The notes beneath the pieces were generated by a model. It worked only from the letters and a program-made list of their open reading frames with translations, was not told where the DNA came from and ran no database searches. A program made the translations under genes and the position numbers. Shown one piece after another: positions 42,388 to 50,549 of a DNA stretch of 64,000 nt. Source of the stretch: Paludibacteraceae bacterium (GTDB taxonomy: Bacteria; Bacteroidota; Bacteroidia; Bacteroidales; Paludibacteraceae); the NCBI GenBank assembly GCA_017443145.1, contig JAFSPA010000013.1, positions 43,514-107,513 of the forward strand, given 5' to 3'. Within the stretch, counting starts at the first letter, position 1. Each line of letters starts with the position of its first letter.

Positions 42388-44001
42388 ATGAAAAGAGTTA
42401 TTTTATCTGTTGTTATGGCGGCTGCCATAGTGACAAACGCGTTTGCATCGGCGAGTTCGGGTAATTGCGGCCCTGGTACAGGAGGAGTGTTCTCCAACAC
42501 GTGCACGTGGAAGATTGATACGGTAATGCATTATCAATATGGTCGTTGCCCTCGTCTGACTATTAGCGGTACAGGCTCTACCGCAGATTTCAATTTGGAT
42601 AATCCGTGGCCTTGGTGGGAGAGTTCGTCGTCCATTAAGCTTGTGGAAATCAAAGCCGGTGTAACACGCGTAGGTGGTCTTGTATTTGCTAACATGACGA
42701 GCCTGCGAGAGGTTATTTGGGGGAGTACAGTTACCGAGTTAGGCAACGGGGCTTTCTACAGTTGCTCTTCTATACAGGTGATAAACTTGCCTACGACTAT
42801 CAAGACGATTGGCTGGGCGGCGTTTGAGAGTTGTAGCGCACTCACCGCTATCAATGCGACGAACAGTACCTATTTCTACTCGGACAACGGGGTGCTATAC
42901 ACGTATAATAAGAAAGAACTCATCCGTATCCCAATCGCTTCGGCCATCACCGACTACACAATTTTGCCGGAGGCTACGACGCTTCGTGAACGTTCTATCT
43001 CTGACATGTCCAACCTTACCACGCTACGTCTGCATAAAGGCATAACGGATTATCAGAATGACTGCTTGATGGGAAACTCGTCTTCAATTACGGACATTTA
43101 TGCCCCCTTTGCGCCGGTACGTGAATTGCCGGAGAAAGCAATCTCCAGCTTCAAAGCAAGCACAGTCAATCTCCATGTGCCCAATAACTTCAAGGATATA
43201 TATGCGGAAATGACAGGCTGGAAGAACTTCAATATAGTTAGTGACCTTTCCGCTTGCTACGACGACTGCATTTTTATCGGTGGCAAGTGGTGTCAGCCTG
43301 ACGCCAATGGTGTGGTGACATCGCCGAAGATTACAGACGGCACGGTTATGTATATGAATAAAGTGCTTGCGCTGGACAATGCCACCGTGGAAGGTCCCAT
43401 CTTGGCTGATGTGCAATTTGTGTCTGTTGCAGGTGAATGTACGATAAGCAGTAGTGATGACAATGCCTTGCATTTGTATTCCGAAGCCCCATCTATAGCG
43501 ATATTTGGTGCCTCGGGAGACGCTCATCTGATTATCAAAGTGACAGAGCCTTCCACTGCTTCGCTCAAGCCGGTTGCCCTTTACTCCAAAGCTCCGAGTA
43601 TGATGATTTCCAACAGTTTAGCGGGCAAGACAAATAGTTTAGGTATAACGATAGAGACGCGTAGAATAGGTATTGACGCAGCAAGTTCGTGCGAAGTGCA
43701 GTTGGACAAAGGACTGCGTTTTGTGCGTATCCGTCCGGAAGCGTCTTCTGCTTTCAAGGCTTTTTGCTATTCCAGCAAGATAACGGTGTCTCTATTCGGC
43801 AGCGGCACCGATTCGGGCACAACCTTATCGGGCCAAACGAATGATGCGGACGGGAACTGTCTATGGGAACAGACTGTCGGTTCCGGCTTAAAGGATGTTG
43901 AAAAAGAGCACGAGTCAACCACCAAAGTGCTTCGTGACGGTATTCTTTTCATTGAGCACAATGGTAAGACAGTTAACGTACTTGGACAGCCGATGAAGTA
44001 A
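42388..44001 (+). CDS. Leucine-rich repeat (BspA-type) surface protein with C-terminal motif
   Basis: The 537-residue protein has a signal peptide (MKRVILSVVMAAAIVTNAFA). Residues about 75-160 contain BspA/LRR_5 repeats (MTSLREVIWGSTVTELGNGAF, CSSIQVINLPTTIKTIGWAAFESCSAL). A second LRR stretch is at about 190-270. The C-terminal half carries the LALDNATVEGPI-type strand seen in the 40542 protein and a beta-rich region. It ends KVLRDGILFIEHNGKTVNVLGQPMK, a more divergent form of the shared C-terminal motif. It has its own promoter and a hairpin behind it. Confidence 0.8.
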   Translation: MKRVILSVVMAAAIVTNAFASASSGNCGPGTGGVFSNTCTWKIDTVMHYQYGRCPRLTISGTGSTADFNLDNPWPWWESSSSIKLVEIKAGVTRVGGLVFANMTSLREVIWGSTVTELGNGAFYSCSSIQVINLPTTIKTIGWAAFESCSALTAINATNSTYFYSDNGVLYTYNKKELIRIPIASAITDYTILPEATTLRERSISDMSNLTTLRLHKGITDYQNDCLMGNSSSITDIYAPFAPVRELPEKAISSFKASTVNLHVPNNFKDIYAEMTGWKNFNIVSDLSACYDDCIFIGGKWCQPDANGVVTSPKITDGTVMYMNKVLALDNATVEGPILADVQFVSVAGECTISSSDDNALHLYSEAPSIAIFGASGDAHLIIKVTEPSTASLKPVALYSKAPSMMISNSLAGKTNSLGITIETRRIGIDAASSCEVQLDKGLRFVRIRPEASSAFKAFCYSSKITVSLFGSGTDSGTTLSGQTNDADGNCLWEQTVGSGLKDVEKEHESTTKVLRDGILFIEHNGKTVNVLGQPMK

Positions 44002-44003
44002 TT

Positions 44004-44036
44004 ACACAAATGTTGCAGTTTTTGTGTGGTTTTTGC
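44004..44036 (+). terminator. Probable terminator of the 42388 gene
   Basis: ACACAAA (44004-44010) pairs with TTTGTGT (44021-44027), followed by GGTTTTT. A moderate hairpin. Confidence 0.6.
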
Positions 44037-44054
44037 TGTTTTTTATGCAAAATA

Positions 44055-44086
44055 TTTGCATATTTCAGAAAAAAGCAGTACCTTTG
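44055..44086 (+). promoter_or_regulatory. Promoter of the 44117-53092 run
   Basis: TTTGC at 44055 and TACCTTTG at 44079-44086, 24-nt spacing. Confidence 0.8.
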
Positions 44087-44116
44087 CGGCGTAAATTGCG
44101 GAATATGGCGTGCTGA

Positions 44117-44323
44117 ATGGGAATAATGTTGGCAATAGGGTTTGTTTTGGCGGCGGTATTACTGCTGTCTGTTGGTGTGATTTTTCGGAAGGATAAGCAG
44201 TTCCGAAGTCAGCATATCAGCGAGAATAAGCGGATGAGAGAAAAAGGAATTCATTGCGCGGTAAGTCAAGATCGCGAAGCGAAGAGAGCGGAAAGCGGAA
44301 AGTTAAAAGTGGAAAGTCTTTAG
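44117..44323 (+). CDS. Small single-pass membrane protein
   Basis: A 68-residue protein with one N-terminal membrane helix (residues about 4-22, ending SVGVIF) and a short basic tail containing SQHISENKRMREKGIHCAVSQDREA, a pattern I associate with a conserved Bacteroidales membrane protein encoded before ompH. An alternative ATG at 44126 is possible. The last dozen residues (KRAESGKLKVESL) come from GGAAAGT-type repeat DNA, so the original stop may have been earlier. Confidence 0.6.
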   Translation: MGIMLAIGFVLAAVLLLSVGVIFRKDKQFRSQHISENKRMREKGIHCAVSQDREAKRAESGKLKVESL

Positions 44324-44350
44324 TAGAAAGTAAAATATAAAAATATCATT

Positions 44351-44974
44351 ATGAACAAAATTCAAATTATTATCAGTTCTGTTTTGGCAGCGTGTGTGGT
44401 TGCCTTGTTTGTGTTAGTTTTTGTATTCCAGTTTGGCGGCAGTAAGAAAGCGCCGGAATTGGTGCAAGTAGATGAAGTATTGCCGATTGCTATTGTCAAC
44501 ACGGATTCGATTCTGAAACACTATACACTTGCCGTAGAATCGACGGAACAACTGATGACCAGTTACGAGAATTCAACGGTTAAGTTGGACAACCAGGCTC
44601 GTGCTTTCCAGAAAGAGTACGAGAGTTTCCAACGCGACGTGATGGATTTCCAACGTAAGGTAGAGGCAAATGCTTTCTTGAGCCGTGAGCGTGCAGAGAG
44701 CGAGCAGAAACGTTTGCAAAACAAAGAGCAACAGTTGCTTAAGAAACAACAAGACCTTGAGGCGCTGCGTCAGAAACTGAGCAACGACTTTATGGAGCAA
44801 CAGAACGTGCTGAACAAACAGCTGGCAGATTCCGTACAACAATATCTGCGTGAGTTCAATGCCGATGGCCGTTTCCACTTGATCGTGAACGATGCTGTGG
44901 TGATGAACAAAGTGGCAGGATACGATATTACGAATGATGTGATTGAAGGCCTGAATGCAAGGTATACGAAGTAA
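44351..44974 (+). CDS. OmpH/Skp-family periplasmic chaperone-like protein
   Basis: The 207-residue protein has an N-terminal membrane/signal segment (residues 5-28). The OmpH/Skp architecture follows: LPIAIVNTDSILKHY at the start of the domain, then a long coiled coil (about residues 75-160, RAFQKEYESFQRDVMDFQRKVEANAF and KRLQNKEQQLLKKQQDLEALRQKL), and the C-terminal strand RFHLIVNDAVVMNKVAGYDIT. It may escort outer-membrane proteins, possibly including the Wzi-like barrel encoded next and overlapping it by 20 bp. Confidence 0.9.
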   Translation: MNKIQIIISSVLAACVVALFVLVFVFQFGGSKKAPELVQVDEVLPIAIVNTDSILKHYTLAVESTEQLMTSYENSTVKLDNQARAFQKEYESFQRDVMDFQRKVEANAFLSRERAESEQKRLQNKEQQLLKKQQDLEALRQKLSNDFMEQQNVLNKQLADSVQQYLREFNADGRFHLIVNDAVVMNKVAGYDITNDVIEGLNARYTK

Positions 44975-46760
44975 AATAGTACTCATAGTATCGCTGTTGG
45001 CTTGTCTGACAGTTCAGGCGCAGAATATCCCTGTGCCGCTGAACTATACGCAGATATACGATTATCTGGACGAGCTGTTGACGGATGGCGTGATTGTGCA
45101 TCAGACGGCTGTTCGGCCGTATTCGCGTAAGCAAGTGGCAGATATGTTGGTCGAGGCACAGAGTAGGGATTCGCTCCTCAATAAACGGCAGAAAGATGAC
45201 CTGCGGTTCTATCTCAATGTGTTTGCGATGGAGCGCGACACGATGATGGATAACTACGTGCAATACACGGACCATCAGACCTATAACCTGTCGCTCGCGA
45301 ACCCGCAGTTCTCTTACATGACGAAGAACAAGATGTTCAAGATGTCGATTGAGCCGATACTTGGAATGGATATCTACGGCTCGAAGAAAGGCGCTATTAT
45401 CAAGCGCTGGTGGGGTGCTGACCTAAAAATGGATATTGCGCACCACGTTTCTATCTGGGGTTCGCTTCGTGACGTGAGTTACAACGGCAAAATCGGGCTG
45501 AGGAACAAGTATTATCCGGATGATTATGCCAAGATAGATGGCGCGAAACTGACTAAACCGGGCTTTTTGAACACCGAAGCCGGTGTGCAATACAAAGAGG
45601 CGAACTATGGTGGCGACTTCTCGGACAGTAAAGGCGGTATATCGTTGTACGCCTGGTTCGGTTCGATTAGTCTGCAGCGCGAGAATATCCAGTTTGGCGA
45701 CGCATATCATGCTTCGAACATCCTGTCTGGCCGCAATCCGGCAGTGCCGATGCTGAGTATTCAGATTACGCCGTGTAAGTGGTTCCAGTTCGATTATTTC
45801 CATGCTTGGCTGGTGAGCAACGTGCTGGATAGTACAAAGTACTATTTGGAGAATAACGTGTCCGGCGGCGAAACGAAGATGTACCGTCCGCATAACAAGT
45901 TTATGGCGGCGAATATGTTCACTTTCACGCCGATTAAGTATATCTCGTTTGCTTTCGGTAACTCGATTGTCTATGCGGAGAATAACGTGCAAGCAGCGTA
46001 TTTTATTCCGTTTGCGTTCTACAAGTCGCTGGATCACCTGCTGACGAAAGGCGTAAGCACGGAGAACCAGAACTCGCAAGCGTTTGCAACGCTGACTATT
46101 CGGCCTGTGGAACACTTGAAACTGTACGGTTCGTTCTATCTCGACGAGTTTAAGTTCGACCGACTCAAGAAATCCAATCCGCAACGTAATCCGATATCGT
46201 ATCTCGTCGGCTTCGATTGGACCGGTTGGCCTGTGAAAGGATTGAGTCTGAAGGGTGAGTTTATGCGTTCGTATATTGCTTGCTACACGCACTCCATCGA
46301 TGTGCTGACATGGAAATCCAATTCCTACGAGATGGGCCATTACATGGGGGATAACGCGCAATCGATATTTGTGGAGGCAAGTTATCGTCCGATTCGCGGA
46401 ATGGTCATCAAACTGAGTTATACGAACGATACGAAGTACAATGCATATCAGTACTTGCGCGGCGGAACACCGGAAGAAAAAGCAGCTGGAGGTATAGGGA
46501 CAACTATCTCGCAAAAGCCGTTTGACAAAGCCATCTTCAAGAACGATGTCATTGCACTGGACGGTATTTACGAAGTACACCCGAACATGTATCTGCGTGT
46601 GAACTTAACATATAACAACGCTCGCGGATACGATAATACGACATCTTCTGTGACCAGCGAGATTACCGGTACGGCGCAGGATTATCTGAATCGCTATGCA
46701 CCTGTTTACTGGCAAGGCAAGAACTTCACGGTAATGGCAGGATTCTCCTTCGGATTCTAA
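44955..46760 (+). CDS. Wzi-like capsule assembly outer-membrane beta-barrel
   Basis: The 601-residue protein has a signal peptide (MQGIRSKIVLIVSLLACLTVQA). The barrel is built of many Tyr/Trp-rich amphipathic strands (ISIWGSLRDVSYNGKIG-like, QYLRGGTPEE loop) and ends with FTVMAGFSFGF, a C-terminal Phe typical of outer-membrane barrels. The overall pattern (N-terminal helical part PVPLNYTQIYDYLDELLTDGV, then barrel) fits capsule assembly Wzi family proteins, which bind capsule at the surface. It fits the export permease and sugar-transfer genes elsewhere in the window, but no capsule locus is visible here. Confidence 0.75.
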   Translation: MQGIRSKIVLIVSLLACLTVQAQNIPVPLNYTQIYDYLDELLTDGVIVHQTAVRPYSRKQVADMLVEAQSRDSLLNKRQKDDLRFYLNVFAMERDTMMDNYVQYTDHQTYNLSLANPQFSYMTKNKMFKMSIEPILGMDIYGSKKGAIIKRWWGADLKMDIAHHVSIWGSLRDVSYNGKIGLRNKYYPDDYAKIDGAKLTKPGFLNTEAGVQYKEANYGGDFSDSKGGISLYAWFGSISLQRENIQFGDAYHASNILSGRNPAVPMLSIQITPCKWFQFDYFHAWLVSNVLDSTKYYLENNVSGGETKMYRPHNKFMAANMFTFTPIKYISFAFGNSIVYAENNVQAAYFIPFAFYKSLDHLLTKGVSTENQNSQAFATLTIRPVEHLKLYGSFYLDEFKFDRLKKSNPQRNPISYLVGFDWTGWPVKGLSLKGEFMRSYIACYTHSIDVLTWKSNSYEMGHYMGDNAQSIFVEASYRPIRGMVIKLSYTNDTKYNAYQYLRGGTPEEKAAGGIGTTISQKPFDKAIFKNDVIALDGIYEVHPNMYLRVNLTYNNARGYDNTTSSVTSEITGTAQDYLNRYAPVYWQGKNFTVMAGFSFGF

Positions 46761-46761
46761 T

Positions 46762-47439
46762 ATGACGGTACTCTACGAGGATAATCATATTATCGCGGTC
46801 AACAAGACTTGCAACGAGATAGTGCAAGGCGATAAGACAGGCGATGTGCCGCTGAGCGAAACAGTTAAAGCGTATATCAAAGAAAAGTACAACAAGCCGG
46901 GCGAAGTCTTTCTGGGTGTTACGCATCGCTTGGACCGTCCAACGAGTGGAGTAGTGCTCTTTGCTCGCACGTCCAAAGCCCTGACGCGGTTGAACGAGAT
47001 GTTCAAGTCGCACGAACAGATACGTAAGACCTATTGGGCAATCGTACAAGGTAAGCCCAAAATGGTTGAAGCACGGCTGGAGAACTATCTGATACGCAAC
47101 GAGAAACAAAATAAATCCTATATCGCCAAGCAAGGTGCTAAAGACGCGAAGTTGGCGATTCTAACCTATAAAACACTAACCGTCGGCGACCACTATTCGC
47201 TGCTGGAAATTAACCTCGAGACAGGACGACATCATCAGATTCGTTGCCAACTGGCAGCCATCGGTTGTCCGGTGAAAGGTGACCTTAAATACGGTGCCAA
47301 ACGTAGCAATCCTGATGGCGGTATCTGCTTGCATGCCAGACAGATAGCGTTCGAACATCCTGTGAGTCATGATGAAATAGTTATTACGGCTCCGATACCT
47401 GAAGACAGTATATGGCAACAACTCGCTCCAAAACTTTAA
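46762..47439 (+). CDS. RluA-family pseudouridine synthase
   Basis: The 225-residue enzyme converts uridine to pseudouridine in rRNA or tRNA. The catalytic motif is visible as VTHRLDRPTSGVVLFARTSKAL (RLD, catalytic Asp near residue 55), with a later ETGRHHQIRCQLAAIGCPVKGDLKYG. It has no S4 domain, so it is the short form and substrate cannot be assigned. It starts one base after the Wzi-like gene and overlaps the helicase gene by 28 bp. Confidence 0.9.
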   Translation: MTVLYEDNHIIAVNKTCNEIVQGDKTGDVPLSETVKAYIKEKYNKPGEVFLGVTHRLDRPTSGVVLFARTSKALTRLNEMFKSHEQIRKTYWAIVQGKPKMVEARLENYLIRNEKQNKSYIAKQGAKDAKLAILTYKTLTVGDHYSLLEINLETGRHHQIRCQLAAIGCPVKGDLKYGAKRSNPDGGICLHARQIAFEHPVSHDEIVITAPIPEDSIWQQLAPKL

Positions 47440-50400
47440 CGGTCTGTCGCGCTTCTGCGGGAACAGGTAAAACGTACACGCTGGCTTCGACCTACGTGGC
47501 GTTGCTGTTTAGTGGAGAGAGTTATCGTTCGATTCTGGCCGTGACCTTTACCAATAAGGCGACACAGGAGATGAAAGACCGTATTCTGCTGTTTTTGGAT
47601 AATATAGCGCGCAACACGGGCAAGGCTGCCGATGATGCGTTACGGTCTGTCCGTTCGCACATGATTCGGAATACAGGGAAGTCTGATGACGAATTGCGAG
47701 AAATGGCAAAGAAGCTCTATTCCGCCATTCTGGAGGATTATGATAATATGCATATCTCCACCATCGATACGTTCTTGCTGCAGTTGCTCAATGGACTTGG
47801 TCAATTGTTAGATAACGCTTCTGCAGGAGCAAAAGTGGAATTGGATTTGGATCGGGTGATATCTAAGGCCGTTGATGACCTGCTGAAACGGGCTTTGGAC
47901 GGGTCGGATGATACGCAGAAACGCTTGTTACGGTACGTGACGTATAAACTGGAAGACGGAGAGAAATGGGACATACGTCAAGCACTCAAGGATATTGCAG
48001 GAAATATGTATAATGAGTCCGTTCAATTGATGGATTTGAATGGGGAGATTGTTTTTGATGCGGATAAAATAGAGCGCTATAGAAGGGCACTGGACTATCG
48101 GGAGACGCAGTGTTATAAGGACTTGCAGAAGAAATACGAGGAGTGGAAAGATTGGACGCCGGAAGTAGATAGTTTGTCTCCATTACGCAAATTTGTAGAG
48201 GAAGTTGGCCAATATTTAGACGGCACTCTAAAGGATCAGAAGAATATGTTCCGCGGTGGAACAGATGGGGTGATTAAAATATTAGAAGGAACAGACTCAA
48301 AGGGTAGTTTTGATAAATATTATGGCACTAAACTGGATAAAGGAAAAGCAGTGCGTGATGGGTTGAAGGACTTGTATAATTTATGTCAAGACTGTAGAAA
48401 AGCCTATTTGACGCAGAAAGCGACGATTGGGTTATTGAGTGATATGGCATTGATGGCGGACTTGCGTGACGAGATTCGGGCAGTTCTGGCGGAAGAGAAT
48501 ACGGTGCTGTTGGCACAAACGGCTGCTAAACTGCAGGAAGCCATGAAACAAGGCGACGCGGACTTTGTGCTGGAGAAAGTAGGTATTCGCTATAACCATA
48601 TCATGCTCGACGAGTTCCAAGATACGTCTGTGCTGCAGTGGGCGAACTTCAAACCGTTGTTGCAGGAGATATTGGCCAATGGCGGAACGGTGTTTATTGT
48701 GGGCGATATCAAGCAGAGTATCTACCGCTGGCGTAATGGCGATTGGACCATCATGAAGAACTTGGGACCGGATACACCATATCTTGGTAACTTCTTTGCT
48801 GACAAGTCATTAGATTGCAACTTCCGCTCGCAGAAACAGGTGGTGGAGTTTAATAGAGATGTGTTTAGACGTCTGGCGGAAATGGGGTATATGCAGGATG
48901 TGGACAATTCGACGTACACGCCCAATCACGACGGAGGCTACGTGCAAATGCAGTTGGTGCCATTCGGAGATAAAGATGGGCCTTATCCTGCAATCAAGGA
49001 CGCTCAAAATCATATCTGTGCACAGATGTTTGACACAATCGCTGAACGTTTGGCTCAAGGTGAGCAACCGTCCGATATGTTATTGTTAGTGCGCTCGCAT
49101 GATGACGCACAAGATATTGTTGATTTCTATCGAGATTACACCACTAACGTGGCAGCGTTAAAGGGCGTTGCCATCGTATCGTGCGATAGTTTTGAGTTGA
49201 ACACTTCAACGTCGGTGCAGTTTGTTGTTCAATCGCTCCGTTGGCTATTCAAACGCGACGAGGTATCGAAGGCGTATTTGGAGATGGTCTATCCGGAGTT
49301 TGATTTAATGTGTTTAGAGGCTATTAATACGCATACTCCGTTGTGCGAACTGTTGGAAGAGATAATCAAACTGCTGCCAAGCGAACAACCGCAGGATTTG
49401 GCATATATCAACTGCTTGTTGGATTATGCGCATGATTTTGTCGGTACGCATGACCCAAGTGTGGAGGCGTTCTTGGACTATTGGGATACAAAACTACATA
49501 ATGAATCTATAGCTGCACCGGATATTAATGCTATTCGTATAATGACTATTCACACGGCAAAAGGCCTTGAGGCACCGAATGTGTTTATTCCTTTCTGCCA
49601 CTGGGGATTGGAGAAAGATAGTGGCTATCTATGGTGCCAAGCGAAAGGTATATGCAAGGGCGGAGTAGAGCCGCTTAAGATGATACCCGTTGAGATGAAG
49701 GCAGAATTGAGCAAGGGATATTATGCACAGGAGTTAGATGACGAACACGAAGCACAACATGTGGACAATATCAATACCTTGTATGTGGCCTTCACGCGTG
49801 CACGAAATAATTTATATGTATACGGAGGATACAAGTCTACCGATACTAATCGCATTTCGACCTTGTTGTATAATCTGTTTGACGGGCAGTGGTTGGATCA
49901 GGATGGGACCTATTTCTTGTCGTGGGAGAGTGTTCCTACGGCGAAGGAAAATGGTGGACGGGCCGGACTGGAGGACCGTTTCTCCTTCGGTGATGCAACC
50001 ATGCAAACGGCCGAGTTGCATGTGGGAGAACGGCCTATTGCCTTTACGCTGAGTCGCGAGTCGGTGGATTGTCTCCGATATGGCGTGGCAGAAGGCGACG
50101 AGACGTTCTCACGAATCGATTTGGGTAACGTGTGTCATGGTATTATGGAGCACATGGAAACGCGCGAGGACGAGGAGATGGCGATTACCGATGCACAAAT
50201 GAGCGGACTTATTCCGGATGATGAGACGCTGCAGCAGATACGACAACTGATTGATGGCGCGTGGGAAAATGAACAACTGTGCGATTGGTTCTCCGGCAAG
50301 TGGGAGTTGCTGCGCGAAGTAACTTTCCTAACGGCTAATCGTGAGATGCGTCCCGACCGAGTGATGATAGATAAGACCAGTTCAAAGGCTATTGTGCTGG

Positions 50401-50549
50401 ACTATAAATTCGGACAACATCACGACCCGAAATATCCGCTGCAGGTGCGTGATTATATGCGTATTATGGCCGAATTAGGCTATCAGCATGTGGAAGGATA
50501 TTTGTGGTTCGCGCAAGATAAAAAGTTACAACAAGTGACATTGAAATGA
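47412..50549 (+). CDS. AddA/RecB-like UvrD-type helicase-nuclease
   Basis: A 1045-residue subunit of a double-strand-break processing enzyme. Helicase motifs include Walker A ASAGTGKT (residues 14-21), LAVTFTNKATQEMKDR, the motif II-type LDEFQDTSVLQW near residue 398, GDIKQSIYRWR, and TIHTAKGLEAPNVFIP with NTLYVAFTRARNNLYVY. A C-terminal nuclease-like segment contains DRVMIDKTSSKAIVLDYKFG. It forms a pair with the following nuclease gene (4-bp overlap) in the manner of AddAB. I see no RecC- or RecD-like gene. Confidence 0.88.
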   Translation: MATTRSKTLTVCRASAGTGKTYTLASTYVALLFSGESYRSILAVTFTNKATQEMKDRILLFLDNIARNTGKAADDALRSVRSHMIRNTGKSDDELREMAKKLYSAILEDYDNMHISTIDTFLLQLLNGLGQLLDNASAGAKVELDLDRVISKAVDDLLKRALDGSDDTQKRLLRYVTYKLEDGEKWDIRQALKDIAGNMYNESVQLMDLNGEIVFDADKIERYRRALDYRETQCYKDLQKKYEEWKDWTPEVDSLSPLRKFVEEVGQYLDGTLKDQKNMFRGGTDGVIKILEGTDSKGSFDKYYGTKLDKGKAVRDGLKDLYNLCQDCRKAYLTQKATIGLLSDMALMADLRDEIRAVLAEENTVLLAQTAAKLQEAMKQGDADFVLEKVGIRYNHIMLDEFQDTSVLQWANFKPLLQEILANGGTVFIVGDIKQSIYRWRNGDWTIMKNLGPDTPYLGNFFADKSLDCNFRSQKQVVEFNRDVFRRLAEMGYMQDVDNSTYTPNHDGGYVQMQLVPFGDKDGPYPAIKDAQNHICAQMFDTIAERLAQGEQPSDMLLLVRSHDDAQDIVDFYRDYTTNVAALKGVAIVSCDSFELNTSTSVQFVVQSLRWLFKRDEVSKAYLEMVYPEFDLMCLEAINTHTPLCELLEEIIKLLPSEQPQDLAYINCLLDYAHDFVGTHDPSVEAFLDYWDTKLHNESIAAPDINAIRIMTIHTAKGLEAPNVFIPFCHWGLEKDSGYLWCQAKGICKGGVEPLKMIPVEMKAELSKGYYAQELDDEHEAQHVDNINTLYVAFTRARNNLYVYGGYKSTDTNRISTLLYNLFDGQWLDQDGTYFLSWESVPTAKENGGRAGLEDRFSFGDATMQTAELHVGERPIAFTLSRESVDCLRYGVAEGDETFSRIDLGNVCHGIMEHMETREDEEMAITDAQMSGLIPDDETLQQIRQLIDGAWENEQLCDWFSGKWELLREVTFLTANREMRPDRVMIDKTSSKAIVLDYKFGQHHDPKYPLQVRDYMRIMAELGYQHVEGYLWFAQDKKLQQVTLK

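Noticed and set aside
45423..46580. 385-codon minus-strand open frame
   Set aside because: Antisense to the Wzi-like barrel gene, with arginine-rich shadow composition.
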